Translations under genes and position numbers: made by a program | Part shown: positions 1 to 7,180 of the stretch, piece after piece | Position numbering within the stretch: position 1 is the first letter of the stretch | How the letters are laid out: every line of letters begins with the position of its first letter | The notes under the pieces: generated by a model | Told to the model about the DNA's origin: nothing | Seen by the model: the letters and a program-made list of their open reading frames with translations, nothing else | Databases searched by the model: none | Origin: Sphingomonadales bacterium UBA658 | GTDB taxonomy: Bacteria; Pseudomonadota; Alphaproteobacteria; Sphingomonadales; Sphingomonadaceae | Length of the DNA: 8,538 bases | Direction of reading: 5' to 3' | NCBI GenBank assembly: GCA_002299195.1 | Contig: DBOA01000156.1 | Coordinates: forward strand, 1 to 8,538

Positions 1-390
1 ATTGAGCGCATTCCACTTTTGAGTGACATTCCGCTCATTGGCGAACTGTTCAAATCGCGCAGCCGCAGCCGCAGCAAAACCAATTTGATGGTATTCATTC
101 GGCCGACGATCTTGCGTAGCCGCGAAGATGGAGATCGGTTGACTGCGCGACGTTATGACTATGTCCGCGACATGCAGCTGACGCGCAATCCAGATGCCGA
201 ACCAAGCATCGACGAATTGCTGCGCGATTATATGGGCGCTGTGCCGCCCGTTGCGGCGGATGTTCGGACAAATGACATCATGATCGGTGCTGATGGCAAA
301 TTGACGCGGCCCCAGACGGGTGGCGCGTTGCAACCGGCGGAGGTTCCCGCAAGCGCGGTCTCTTCCGCCACTGGGGATCCGCAATCATGA
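1..390 (+). CDS. gspD: Type II secretion outer-membrane secretin GspD, C-terminal end (5' truncated by window)
   Basis: GspD forms the outer-membrane channel through which folded periplasmic proteins leave the cell. Only the last 129 residues are visible; the reading frame is open from base 1, so the gene starts upstream. The opening residues IPLLSDIPLIGELF, followed by KTNLMVFIRPTIL, match the conserved C-terminal end of the secretin domain (last beta strands and lip of the barrel). Between them lies a short basic RSRSRS stretch encoded by three tandem CGCAGC units. After the secretin domain there is a tail of roughly 85 residues, rich in Ala and Pro near its end, with no motif I recognise; in other systems this zone can bind a pilotin, but nothing here shows that. 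The TGA stop overlaps the gspE start as ATGA, with GGGGA at 373-377 serving as the gspE ribosome binding site. The identity is secure; the N-domains cannot be judged. Confidence 0.95.
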   Translation: MERIPLLSDIPLIGELFKSRSRSRSKTNLMVFIRPTILRSREDGDRLTARRYDYVRDMQLTRNPDAEPSIDELLRDYMGAVPPVAADVRTNDIMIGADGKLTRPQTGGALQPAEVPASAVSSATGDPQS

Positions 391-1943
391 CATCGCACGA
401 GGGGACGACCGAGCAAGCATCCCATATACCGGTTGAGCCAGACGTCATTATTGCACCGGCTTTGATCGCGCCTCTGCTCGATTTGCCTTATGCCTTTGCC
501 AAGGCGCATGGTCTGGTGCTGCGGCATGAAAGCGATGGTCGCATCGTTGTTGCGATGCGTGAGGGCGCTGATCCGCTGATGTTGCTTGAGGTCCGGCGCT
601 ATCTGTCGATGCCATTTGATGTCGAAATTGCCGACAATGCGACCTTTGACCGTTATTTGTCCGACCATTACGCGATGGACGGCAGCGCCGCGGCGATGGC
701 TAGCTCAATCGGAACCAACGATGGCGATCTGCTGTCTGACATTTTGCCGAGCGCAGATGATTTGCTCGACAGCGCCGATGACGCGCCCGTTATCCGTTTA
801 ATCAACGGCATCATTGCTGAGGCTGTCCGCCAGGGCGTATCCGATATTCACGTCGAGCCATATGAAACGGGCCTTGTCATTCGCATGCGCGCCGACGGCG
901 TGTTGCAGGAACGCCTCCGCTTGCCTGCTAATGTCGCACCGGTTGTCGTCAGCCGTATCAAGGTCATGGCGCGCCTCGACATCGCAGAGCGCCGCATTCC
1001 GCAGGATGGCCGCATCGGTCTGACGCTGGGTGGCAAGCTTGTCGACGTGCGTGTGTCGACCCTGCCAAGCCGTGCAGGCGAGCGCGTGGTGATGCGTATC
1101 TTGGACAAGGAAAATGCCGGCATATCGCTCGATTTGCTGGGCATGTCGGAAGAAACGCTCAAAATCCTGCATGAGGCGCTGGCGGAACCCAATGGCATCA
1201 TCTTGGTCACAGGGCCAACAGGGTCGGGTAAAACGACGACCTTATATGCGGGCCTCAAGCGATTGAACGATGGCACGCGGAATATCCTCACCGTGGAAGA
1301 TCCGGTGGAATATGCTGTCGAAGGCATCGGCCAGACTCAGGTGAATGCGAAGGTCGGGATGACATTTGCCGCAGGACTGCGCGCCATACTGCGTCAGGAT
1401 CCTGACGTTGTGATGGTTGGCGAAATCCGCGATCGTGAGACGGCCGATATCGCGGTGCAGGCTGCGCTGACGGGGCACCTCGTGCTCACCACCGTGCATA
1501 CCAACGATGCACTGGGTGCGATCACACGTATGCGCGATATGAAGGTTGAACCATTCCTGCTCGCCTCCACCTTGCGTGCTGTCGTCGCCCAGCGATTGGT
1601 GCGCCGTCTATGCCCAAGCTGCCGCGAGACAGTTCAGGCCGATGGTAACGCGGCGTCGTTGTTGGGCTTTGACAAGGGGACAGCGGTTTATAAGGCCGTT
1701 GGTTGCCCTGAGTGCAACAATACAGGGTTCCAGGGTCGCATCGGGGTGTTTGAAGCGGTCCGTGTCGATGACACCATTCGCCGTCTCATCAACGATGGTG
1801 GCGATGAAGCAATTTTGGCGCGCCATGCTTTTGTGAATCAGCCGAACCTAAGCGCAGCCGCGCGCAAACTGGTGCGTGCGGGCCATACGACACCCGAAGA
1901 AGCCATTCGCATTTCGCGCCGCGAAGACATTGTAGATGCCTGA
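387..1943 (+). CDS. gspE: Type II secretion cytoplasmic ATPase GspE
   Basis: This 518-residue hexameric ATPase powers pseudopilus assembly from the cytoplasmic face of the inner membrane. The length is usual for the family. An N-terminal domain (about residues 15-100), which in the family binds GspL, is followed by an acidic linker and the stretch DSADDAPVIRLINGII. Then come SDIHVEP (152-158) and RIPQDGRI (203-210). The ATPase core has Walker A GPTGSGKT (276-283, Lys282), the Asp box around VEDPVE (303-308), Walker B DVVMVGE (340-346, Glu346) and the His box HLVLTTVH (364-371). A zinc-binding tetracysteine is intact: C409-x2-C412 and C440-x2-C443, the mark of T2SS and type IV pilus ATPases. 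All catalytic motifs are present, so the enzyme should be active. The ATG overlaps the gspD stop by 4 bases and the 3' end overlaps gspF by 8. Next to GspF and the pseudopilins, GspE fits better than PilB. Confidence 0.97.
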   Translation: MTSHEGTTEQASHIPVEPDVIIAPALIAPLLDLPYAFAKAHGLVLRHESDGRIVVAMREGADPLMLLEVRRYLSMPFDVEIADNATFDRYLSDHYAMDGSAAAMASSIGTNDGDLLSDILPSADDLLDSADDAPVIRLINGIIAEAVRQGVSDIHVEPYETGLVIRMRADGVLQERLRLPANVAPVVVSRIKVMARLDIAERRIPQDGRIGLTLGGKLVDVRVSTLPSRAGERVVMRILDKENAGISLDLLGMSEETLKILHEALAEPNGIILVTGPTGSGKTTTLYAGLKRLNDGTRNILTVEDPVEYAVEGIGQTQVNAKVGMTFAAGLRAILRQDPDVVMVGEIRDRETADIAVQAALTGHLVLTTVHTNDALGAITRMRDMKVEPFLLASTLRAVVAQRLVRRLCPSCRETVQADGNAASLLGFDKGTAVYKAVGCPECNNTGFQGRIGVFEAVRVDDTIRRLINDGGDEAILARHAFVNQPNLSAAARKLVRAGHTTPEEAIRISRREDIVDA

Positions 1944-3153
1944 ATTCGCATATCATGCGATTGACCCGGATGGCCGCGAACAGCGCGGGCGGATAGCTGC
2001 GGCCAATGATGATGCCGCGCGCGATCGCCTGACGTCCAAGAATCTCTATATTGTGAGCGTTGCGCCCGCACCCGCGCGCGCGTCTGCCCTCGCCAGCCTG
2101 CCGATTAAGCGGCAGCCGCGTTTGAATGCCAAGCAGCTGACTTTGTTTACCCGGCAATTGTCGTCATTGGCGCAGGTTTCTCCATTGGAGGAAGCGTTGC
2201 GGACGATCAGTCGTCAGAGCGAACAGCCGCATGTCCGGCAGATACTGACGGAAGTGCACGCAGGCGTGGTCGAGGGACAGCGCCTATCCGAAGCCATGCG
2301 CCGTGAAGGCAACAGCTTTCCGCCATTATACCGTGCAATGATTGCCGCAGGCGAGGGGGCAGGCACATTGCCGCTTATTACGGAACGTCTTGCGGTACTG
2401 CTTGAACGGCAGGCCGAGATGCGCGGCAAGTTGATTGGTGCGCTGGCCTATCCGGCGATTTTGTCACTGGTCGCGATGTTGGTGGTGATGGGCCTCATGG
2501 TCTCTGTGGTCCCGCGTGTTGTCGAACAGTTTGACAATGTCGACCAGCAACTGCCGCTGATTACGCGCATCGTCATTGGTATATCCGCGTTTTTGGCGAA
2601 TTATTATTGGGTGCTTATTATCGCTGCTGTCCTTAGTGGCTTGCTGTTTGCACAAGCGCTTAAGCGGCCGGCGTTCCGCCTGTCGGTCGACCGCACGGTG
2701 CTGCGCATTCCGTTGCTTGGGAAGCTGCTGCGCAACCTGCACGCTGCGCGCATGGCACGGACTTTGGCAACGATGGTCGCGAGCCGCTTGCCGTTGCTGG
2801 AGGGCTTACGCCTGACCGGTGGCACCATTCGCAATAAAGTGCTCTCCGCCGCCAATGACGATATCGTTGAATCGGTGCGGAGCGGGGGCAGTCTGTCGGG
2901 CGCGATGCGCACAAGCGGGGTTTTCCCACCGCTGCTGGTATATTTGACCGCAAGCGGCGAGAGCGCCGGGCAGTTGGATACGATGCTCGAACGCGCGGCG
3001 GAATATCTTGAGCGCGAATTTGATAATTTCACCAGCACCGCTTTGTCGCTGCTCGAACCACTCATCATCGTCGCGATGGGCGGTGTCGTTGCTGTCATCA
3101 TTTTGGCAATTTTGCTGCCTATACTTCAACTCCAAAACCTCACGGGACTTTAG
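1936..3153 (+). CDS. gspF: Type II secretion inner-membrane platform protein GspF
   Basis: GspF is the polytopic inner-membrane core of the assembly platform and is thought to pass motion from GspE to the growing pseudopilus. The 405-residue length is typical. After the N-terminal MPEFAYHAIDPDG segment come two T2SSF repeats: the first begins near FTRQL at residue 71 and the second near residue 270. Each repeat carries the conserved GE motif: AAGEGAGTLP around Glu140 and ASGESAGQLD around Glu342. Three hydrophobic membrane segments are visible at about 172-194, 213-239 and 373-398, the expected topology. The ATG at 1936 lies inside the end of gspE (8-base overlap) and has a GAAG sequence 9 bases upstream, which favours coupled translation. 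The 3' end is separated from gspG by only 2 bases. The equivalent pilus protein is PilC, but the neighbours make GspF the right name. Confidence 0.96.
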   Translation: MPEFAYHAIDPDGREQRGRIAAANDDAARDRLTSKNLYIVSVAPAPARASALASLPIKRQPRLNAKQLTLFTRQLSSLAQVSPLEEALRTISRQSEQPHVRQILTEVHAGVVEGQRLSEAMRREGNSFPPLYRAMIAAGEGAGTLPLITERLAVLLERQAEMRGKLIGALAYPAILSLVAMLVVMGLMVSVVPRVVEQFDNVDQQLPLITRIVIGISAFLANYYWVLIIAAVLSGLLFAQALKRPAFRLSVDRTVLRIPLLGKLLRNLHAARMARTLATMVASRLPLLEGLRLTGGTIRNKVLSAANDDIVESVRSGGSLSGAMRTSGVFPPLLVYLTASGESAGQLDTMLERAAEYLEREFDNFTSTALSLLEPLIIVAMGGVVAVIILAILLPILQLQNLTGL

Positions 3154-3155
3154 TC

Positions 3156-3632
3156 ATGCTCCGCATCATTTTTAATCTTTTCACTGACACAAGCCGTCCG
3201 TCGGCGAAATTTAGCCGTAAGGCGGCGGCCGCCCAGCGTAATGGCTTCACCTTGGTCGAAATGATGGTGACCTTGTTCATTCTCGCGCTGCTGACGACCA
3301 TCGTCGCCCTCAATGTCTTGCCCAATCAAGACAAGGCGATGGTGCAAAAGGCAAAGGCTGACATAGCTGTCTTGGGACAAGCGCTTGAGACATATCGTTT
3401 GGATAATCTGACCTATCCAGATGCCGGTGCCGGATTGCAGGCTTTGGTCACGCCGCCTGCCGCTGCAGGCATGCGCAGCGTGGGTTATATCAAAAAACTG
3501 CCGGCGGATCCGTGGAACCGCCCGTACCAATATACAACGCCGGGCAAGAACGGCGCTTTTGACATCTACTCGCTTGGTGCCGATGGCGCGCCGGGTGGCG
3601 AGAATGAAAATGCCGATATTTACGGCGACTAA
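3156..3632 (+). CDS. gspG: Type II secretion major pseudopilin GspG
   Basis: GspG is the main subunit of the periplasmic pseudopilus. The prepilin site GFTLVEMMV is clear: cleavage by GspO should fall between Gly30 and Phe31, with the methylated Phe at +1 and Glu35 at +5, followed by the hydrophobic helix. The mature part (128 residues) has all the GspG hallmarks: the QDKAMVQKAKADI helix, LGQALETYRLDN, YPDAGAGLQALV, DPWNRPYQY, and a C-terminal loop from Asp143 to Asp154 that corresponds to the calcium-binding loop of the family. The protein ends in ADIYGD rather than the more common ADIGNW type. The leader is 30 residues, far longer than the 6-10 usual for this subunit; no other ATG, GTG or TTG lies in frame before the cleavage site, and GGGA at 3144-3147 sits 8 bases before the ATG, so this start is preferred. 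The gene follows gspF by 2 bases. Confidence 0.96.
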   Translation: MLRIIFNLFTDTSRPSAKFSRKAAAAQRNGFTLVEMMVTLFILALLTTIVALNVLPNQDKAMVQKAKADIAVLGQALETYRLDNLTYPDAGAGLQALVTPPAAAGMRSVGYIKKLPADPWNRPYQYTTPGKNGAFDIYSLGADGAPGGENENADIYGD

Positions 3633-3651
3633 GCCGTCAATCCATCCGCAT

Positions 3652-4098
3652 ATGAAAGCCGATGAACGCGGTTTCACTTTGGTGGAACTGATGGTGGTTA
3701 TTTTCATCATCGGCATTGCGAGTGCAGCGGTCGTCATGACGGTGCAGTCAACCGATCGCGGTGCACGTGATGAGGCGGAGCAATTTGCCGCGCGCGTTGC
3801 TGCCTTGCGCGATCACGCCATATTGCAGTCGCGCAGCATGGCAGTAACCGTGCGCCCGTCTGGCTATGGTTTTGAGGCGCGGAATGCCGGTGCATGGCAA
3901 CCATTGTCCGAGGCACCCTTTACAGCGACGGATTGGAAAAGTGGCACCTCTGTGCAAATGGCTGGTACGCGGCAAATGCGCATCGCCTTTGACAGCACAG
4001 GTATGCCATCAAGCGCAGCCAATATTACGCTAAAGCATGATGAGGTAACCGTAACACTTGCGCTGGCCGCGACCGGAGACGTGCGCATTGTCCGGTAA
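3652..4098 (+). CDS. gspH: Type II secretion minor pseudopilin GspH
   Basis: GspH is a minor pseudopilin located near the tip of the pseudopilus. From the ATG at 3652 the product is 148 residues with a 7-residue leader (MKADERG) cleaved before Phe8 and with Glu12 at +5: GFTLVELMVV, followed by a hydrophobic helix. After the helix, DEAEQFAARVAALRDHAILQSR and a C-terminal beta-rich part ending LAATGDVRIVR fit the GspH fold. Sequence outside the helix is variable, as usual for this subunit. The start is uncertain. In-frame ATGs at 3604 and 3610 lie within the end of gspG and would give 23- and 21-residue leaders; GGGTGG (3593-3598) could serve as their ribosome binding site, whereas no purine-rich site precedes 3652. 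I chose 3652 because the leader length is standard. The neighbours support GspH rather than a type IV pilin. Confidence 0.9.
   Translation: MKADERGFTLVELMVVIFIIGIASAAVVMTVQSTDRGARDEAEQFAARVAALRDHAILQSRSMAVTVRPSGYGFEARNAGAWQPLSEAPFTATDWKSGTSVQMAGTRQMRIAFDSTGMPSSAANITLKHDEVTVTLALAATGDVRIVR
4075..4078 (+). promoter_or_regulatory. Ribosome binding site deciding the gspI TTG start
   Basis: GGAG lies inside the end of gspH, 9 bases before the TTG at 4088. It supports that TTG as the gspI start because the gspI frame has no ATG or GTG between its upstream limit and the prepilin cleavage site. Confidence 0.55.
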
Positions 4099-4471
4099 TT
4101 CACAACCAACACAAAATGGCTTCACATTGTTGGAGATCATGGTTGCTCTGGCGATTTTCAGCCTTGCTGCGCTGGCGATGGTCCGCCTGCAGGGCTATTC
4201 GGTGCGCTCCACGTCCAATTTGGGCGACAGCGGCATGGCATGGCAAGTGGCGCGCAATGTGGCGGTCGAAATCCTGTCAAGCCCCGCGCCGCCCACCTTG
4301 GGCGAAACACGCGGTGAAGAAATGAATGGCGGCCAGAATTGGCGCTGGACGGCAACCGCAAGCCCAACCGACGACACGCGCCTCGTGATGGTCGACATCG
4401 ACGTTGTCGGCACCGGCAATGCGGCCTTGCGTAAGGCGCGTCTGACGATCGCAAGGCCTGTTGAACAATGA
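4088..4471 (+). CDS. gspI: Type II secretion minor pseudopilin GspI (TTG start)
   Basis: GspI is a minor pseudopilin that starts assembly of the GspI-J-K tip complex. Starting at TTG 4088 it has 127 residues, a usual GspI length, with an 11-residue leader (MSGNSQPTQNG) cleaved before Phe12 and Glu16 at +5: NGFTLLEIMVALAIFSLAAL. The segment AWQVARNVAVEIL corresponds to the family's characteristic helix (typically 'A..VA.N.L'), and the C-terminal half (NWRWTATASPTDDTRLVMVDIDV) has the expected beta pattern of a GspI core. No ATG or GTG is available in frame; the only other candidate is TTG at 4058, which would add 10 residues and deepen the overlap with gspH to 41 bases. TTG 4088 has GGAG 9 bases upstream and overlaps gspH by 11. 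The 3' end overlaps gspJ as ATGA. The identity is firm; the start is likely but not certain. Confidence 0.92.
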   Translation: MSGNSQPTQNGFTLLEIMVALAIFSLAALAMVRLQGYSVRSTSNLGDSGMAWQVARNVAVEILSSPAPPTLGETRGEEMNGGQNWRWTATASPTDDTRLVMVDIDVVGTGNAALRKARLTIARPVEQ

Positions 4472-5115
4472 ATGCGAGACGACCATCGGAGGCGGGATTT
4501 ACGCTGATTGAGCTGCTTGTGGCGCTGGCCATTTTTGCGCTCATTTCGGTTGCGGGCGTTACGCTTTTGCGGTCAGGCACAGACACGCAAATTGCGGTCA
4601 AAGAACGTCTTGGCGAAATGGCGCTTTCGCAGCGGCTGACGAACGCGCTGGAGGCAGACCTTGCGCAAGCCATCGCACGGCCAGTGCGTGACCAATCCGG
4701 ACAGCCCGTGCCCGCCTTTACCCAAGGCGATGCCACTGTGTCCGGCGGAATATTCGGGCTGGTGCGGGGGGGCTGGTCCAATTTTGATGCTGCGCCACGC
4801 GCGGGCCTGCAGCGCGTGACCTATGTGCTTGAGAATGGCGCGTTGAAACGTCTGAGCTGGCCGATGCTTGACGGTGCTGCGCCTGCTGACGCGGCAACAA
4901 TGCTTGAGGATGTTGTGTCAGCGACCGCCGAATATCGGGACGATAAAGGGCAATGGCGGGGCGATTGGACCGCAACCGATGCGAACGCCTTACCACGGGC
5001 AATCGCCCTGACCGTTACCGTCAAGGGCAAGCCGGAACAGCGTATGTTGTTCCTTGTGGGGACGCAGACACGCATCTTGCCAACGCCGAGTGCAGAAGAA
5101 GGGGCGGCTGGCTGA
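4468..5115 (+). CDS. gspJ: Type II secretion minor pseudopilin GspJ
   Basis: GspJ is the larger minor pseudopilin of the GspI-J-K tip complex. The 215-residue product begins with a 10-residue leader (MNARRPSEAG); cleavage is expected before Phe11, with Glu15 at +5 (GFTLIELLVALAIFALI). The family pattern continues with a helix holding RLTNALEADLAQAIARPVRD, then the GspJ signature GIFGLVRGGWSNFDAAPRAG, then LQRVTYVLENGALKRLSWPM, a beta-rich core typical of GspJ. The length suits the family. The start overlaps the gspI stop as ATGA, with AAGG at 4453-4456 as a modest ribosome binding site; the stop overlaps gspK as TGATG. A run of seven G at 4766-4772 lies within the signature codons, and the frame reads through correctly. 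I see no other reasonable identity. Confidence 0.95.
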   Translation: MNARRPSEAGFTLIELLVALAIFALISVAGVTLLRSGTDTQIAVKERLGEMALSQRLTNALEADLAQAIARPVRDQSGQPVPAFTQGDATVSGGIFGLVRGGWSNFDAAPRAGLQRVTYVLENGALKRLSWPMLDGAAPADAATMLEDVVSATAEYRDDKGQWRGDWTATDANALPRAIALTVTVKGKPEQRMLFLVGTQTRILPTPSAEEGAAG

Positions 5116-6098
5116 TGTTGCCCAAGTCATCTGAACGCGGCGCGGCGTTGCTGTCGGTATTGCTGATGGTCGCCGTACTTTCGGTCATTGCAGCGACGAC
5201 GCTGGACCGGTTAACCCTGTCGAGCAAATTGTCCACCAATGGTAATGCTTTGGCGCAGGCGCGGATGTTTACCTACGCCGCTGAATCGATTGCGGTGGCG
5301 CGGATTGAGGACTTGGTCGCACGCGATGCTGCGCAGACCACTTTGGCAGGCGGCTGGCTGGAGGCTCCACAAAGCCTGCCTATTCCCATCGGTACGGCAA
5401 CGGCGACAGTGCGCGATGCGGGAAATTGTTTTAACCTTAACAGCTTGGTGACTAAGTCGGAGGAACGATATCAGGCCAGCACGGCGGGTCAGGATCAGTT
5501 GACGTCGTTGTTGGTGGTTCTTGGTACCGATGAGAATGCCGCCCGCGCAATCGCAGCTGCAGCAGCAGATTGGGCCGATAGCGATATTACCCCGTTGCCG
5601 AATGGCGCAGAGGATGATGCGTACCGCGCCGCGCCAGTGCCTTATATGGTTGCCAATCGGCCGTTTGCCCATCCAAGCGAATTGCGCGCGGTAAAAGGCG
5701 TGAGCCCCGCCATTTATAGCAAGCTGCAGAACTGGATTTGCGTTCTGCCCGAAACCATATTGTCGCCGCTGAACGTCAATACGTTGTTGCCCGAACAGGC
5801 GCCATTGTTGGTGATGCTTTTCCCGCCAGGTAAATTGAATATCGCGACCGCGCGGAGCTATCTCGCCAAGCGGCCATCGAGTGGCTATGGCAGCCTCATT
5901 CGATTCTGGGCTGCCCCCGAACTGGCAGCGTTGGAGCCGGCACCTCTGTTTCAAGGGCAGGTCAAACTGACGAGCAATTATTTCTTGCTGGATACACGGG
6001 TATCGCTTGGGGAACTGGCGCTCGCTGGTGAATCGATGATCGTCGCCTCGCCTGCGCCTGCGCGCGTCATTTGGCGCAGTTGGGGGGAAGAGGAATGA
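5115..6098 (+). CDS. gspK: Type II secretion minor pseudopilin GspK
   Basis: GspK caps the pseudopilus as its largest minor subunit. From ATG 5115 it is 327 residues, the usual size. The leader MLPKSSERG is followed by AALLSVLLMVAVLSVIAATTL, so cleavage is expected before Ala10, and +5 is Ser14 instead of Glu. Lack of Glu5 is a known trait of GspK and fits a tip subunit that need not pair with a preceding one. The family's large inserted alpha domain is recognisable: DWADSD (152-157), GAEDDAY (164-170), the stretch NRPFAHPSELRAVKGVS, the WICVLP segment, and LNVNT (219-223). Acidic residues of the GAED region correspond to the calcium-binding zone of the family. Cys105 and Cys209 could form a periplasmic disulfide (inference). 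The open frame extends upstream into gspJ, but 5115 is preferred because it gives a standard leader, a TGATG junction and an AAGAAGGGG site upstream. Confidence 0.95.
   Translation: MLPKSSERGAALLSVLLMVAVLSVIAATTLDRLTLSSKLSTNGNALAQARMFTYAAESIAVARIEDLVARDAAQTTLAGGWLEAPQSLPIPIGTATATVRDAGNCFNLNSLVTKSEERYQASTAGQDQLTSLLVVLGTDENAARAIAAAAADWADSDITPLPNGAEDDAYRAAPVPYMVANRPFAHPSELRAVKGVSPAIYSKLQNWICVLPETILSPLNVNTLLPEQAPLLVMLFPPGKLNIATARSYLAKRPSSGYGSLIRFWAAPELAALEPAPLFQGQVKLTSNYFLLDTRVSLGELALAGESMIVASPAPARVIWRSWGEEE
6083..6094 (+). promoter_or_regulatory. Strong purine-rich ribosome binding site for gspL
   Basis: GGGGGAAGAGGA directly precedes the ATG at 6095 and lies in the last codons of gspK. It is the most purine-rich leader in the window and supports ATG 6095 over the in-frame TTG at 6071. 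Confidence 0.5.
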
Positions 6099-7180
6099 CC
6101 GTCGTCATCCTGCGCTTTCCGTCATCCGACATCGATGATCCTGCCCTTTTCCGCGTGACGGACGGCGTGTGGCAACATGTCGGTTCATTGGCCGAATTTA
6201 TGCCTTCGGCGGATGATGAAACCGTCATGGCTGTGGTGTCGCCTGCTGATGTGCGCTGCAGCTGGTTTTCGCTGCAAGGGCTGGAGGCGCGCCAAGCAGA
6301 AGGCGTGGCCAAGCTTCGCGCCGCCGAACAATCACTTGGGCTGGTGCACGCCAGCGCGGCGCAGCATGTTGGCGATGATTATGTCACAGCCACAATCGCG
6401 CCCGAAGTGATGCAATATGGGCTGGATCGCCTAGCAGCGCACGGCGTGAACCCGGACATTGTTGTGCCATTTGGCCTCGCAATTGACCCGCCTGCGGACG
6501 TGGTCGTCACGGCCGCGTTTGAAGGTGTGAACGTCCTTCGCAGCGCGCAATTCGCGATGCCGGATGAGCCTGTTTTCCGTAGCATTTTTGCAGGCGAGAC
6601 CGCCGTCGAGACTTTGAACGCGGACACAGTGCGGACAATGCTTTTGAAAGCGAGCCAGCAACCGCCGTTCAATTTGCGCGAGGGTATCTTTGCCAAGAAA
6701 GTGCGGTCCATCTGGGCAACGGCAGAACAGCTGAAATGGATCAAGCGCCTGTGCATCGCGCTTGTGGCGATCAGCACGCTGACCATGTTGGTGACAGTTG
6801 AGAAATATTGGAGCGCAACCAGCAGTGAAAACAGCATCGCGCTTGCCGCGGCGCAAAAGGTTGATCCGGCGATTACCGATATTGATCAAGCGGAGGCGCA
6901 ACTGGCCGCTGCCATGCGCAAAAAAGGCATAATGCAAGGGCGCTTCTCGCCATTATCGGCCGCGTTGTGGCGCAGTGTGAAAGCGTCGCCCAATGTTTCG
7001 GTGCGTGACATGCGCTTTGGCCAAGATGGCGTTCTGACGGTCGTTTTGGCCGCGCCAAGTTCCGACAATATCAACCAGACGTTACTCGCCATACAGCAGG
7101 ATGGTTTTCCCATCACCGCCACACCGCGTACAGACGCGACGGGCGCCACGCTGGTCGATCTTACGATGAGGATGCCATGA
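6095..7180 (+). CDS. gspL: Type II secretion platform protein GspL
   Basis: GspL is a bitopic inner-membrane protein that recruits GspE to the platform and pairs with GspM. The 361-residue product has a cytoplasmic part of about 215 residues, somewhat compact for the family, in which MAVVSPADVRCSWFSLQGL resembles the conserved 'PG..v......LP' start of the actin-like fold. A single membrane helix lies at about 219-238 after the basic LKWIKR cluster. The periplasmic part ends in a ferredoxin-like domain that holds LSAALWRSVKASPNVSVRDM and the C-terminal TLVDLTMRMP. Sequence conservation of GspL is low in general, so the call rests on this topology plus its place between gspK and gspM. The ATG at 6095 gives an ATGA overlap with gspK; the stop overlaps gspM in the same way. 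TTG 6071 would add eight residues. Confidence 0.9.
   Translation: MTVVILRFPSSDIDDPALFRVTDGVWQHVGSLAEFMPSADDETVMAVVSPADVRCSWFSLQGLEARQAEGVAKLRAAEQSLGLVHASAAQHVGDDYVTATIAPEVMQYGLDRLAAHGVNPDIVVPFGLAIDPPADVVVTAAFEGVNVLRSAQFAMPDEPVFRSIFAGETAVETLNADTVRTMLLKASQQPPFNLREGIFAKKVRSIWATAEQLKWIKRLCIALVAISTLTMLVTVEKYWSATSSENSIALAAAQKVDPAITDIDQAEAQLAAAMRKKGIMQGRFSPLSAALWRSVKASPNVSVRDMRFGQDGVLTVVLAAPSSDNINQTLLAIQQDGFPITATPRTDATGATLVDLTMRMP

Noticed and set aside
387..3153. Type IV pilus biogenesis locus (PilB/PilC) as an alternative
   Set aside because: The secretin precedes GspE, and the five pseudopilins with GspL, GspM and GspN follow; this gene set is specific to T2SS.
3421..3651. Upstream extension of the gspH frame into gspG
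   Set aside because: The first part of this open frame overlaps conserved GspG codons and encodes a Cys/Arg-rich sequence unlike any pilin leader; real starts are limited to 3604, 3610 or 3652.
3150..3737. 195-codon minus-strand frame opposite gspG and gspH
   Set aside because: It mirrors the coding pattern of gspG; there is no motif and no plausible promoter or ribosome binding site.
4158..4781. 207-codon minus-strand frame opposite gspI and gspJ
   Set aside because: It is a shadow of two clear pseudopilin genes; the product has low-complexity Ser, Arg and Pro content and no domain.
4953..5114. Upstream extension of the gspK frame into gspJ
   Set aside because: It would place 54 residues before a prepilin leader; ATG 5115 gives a standard leader and a TGATG junction.
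5211..5954. 247-codon open frame on the minus strand opposite gspK
   Set aside because: It lies wholly opposite a well-supported gene, its translation is rich in Arg, Gln and His with no recognisable domain, and long antisense frames are common in GC-rich coding DNA.
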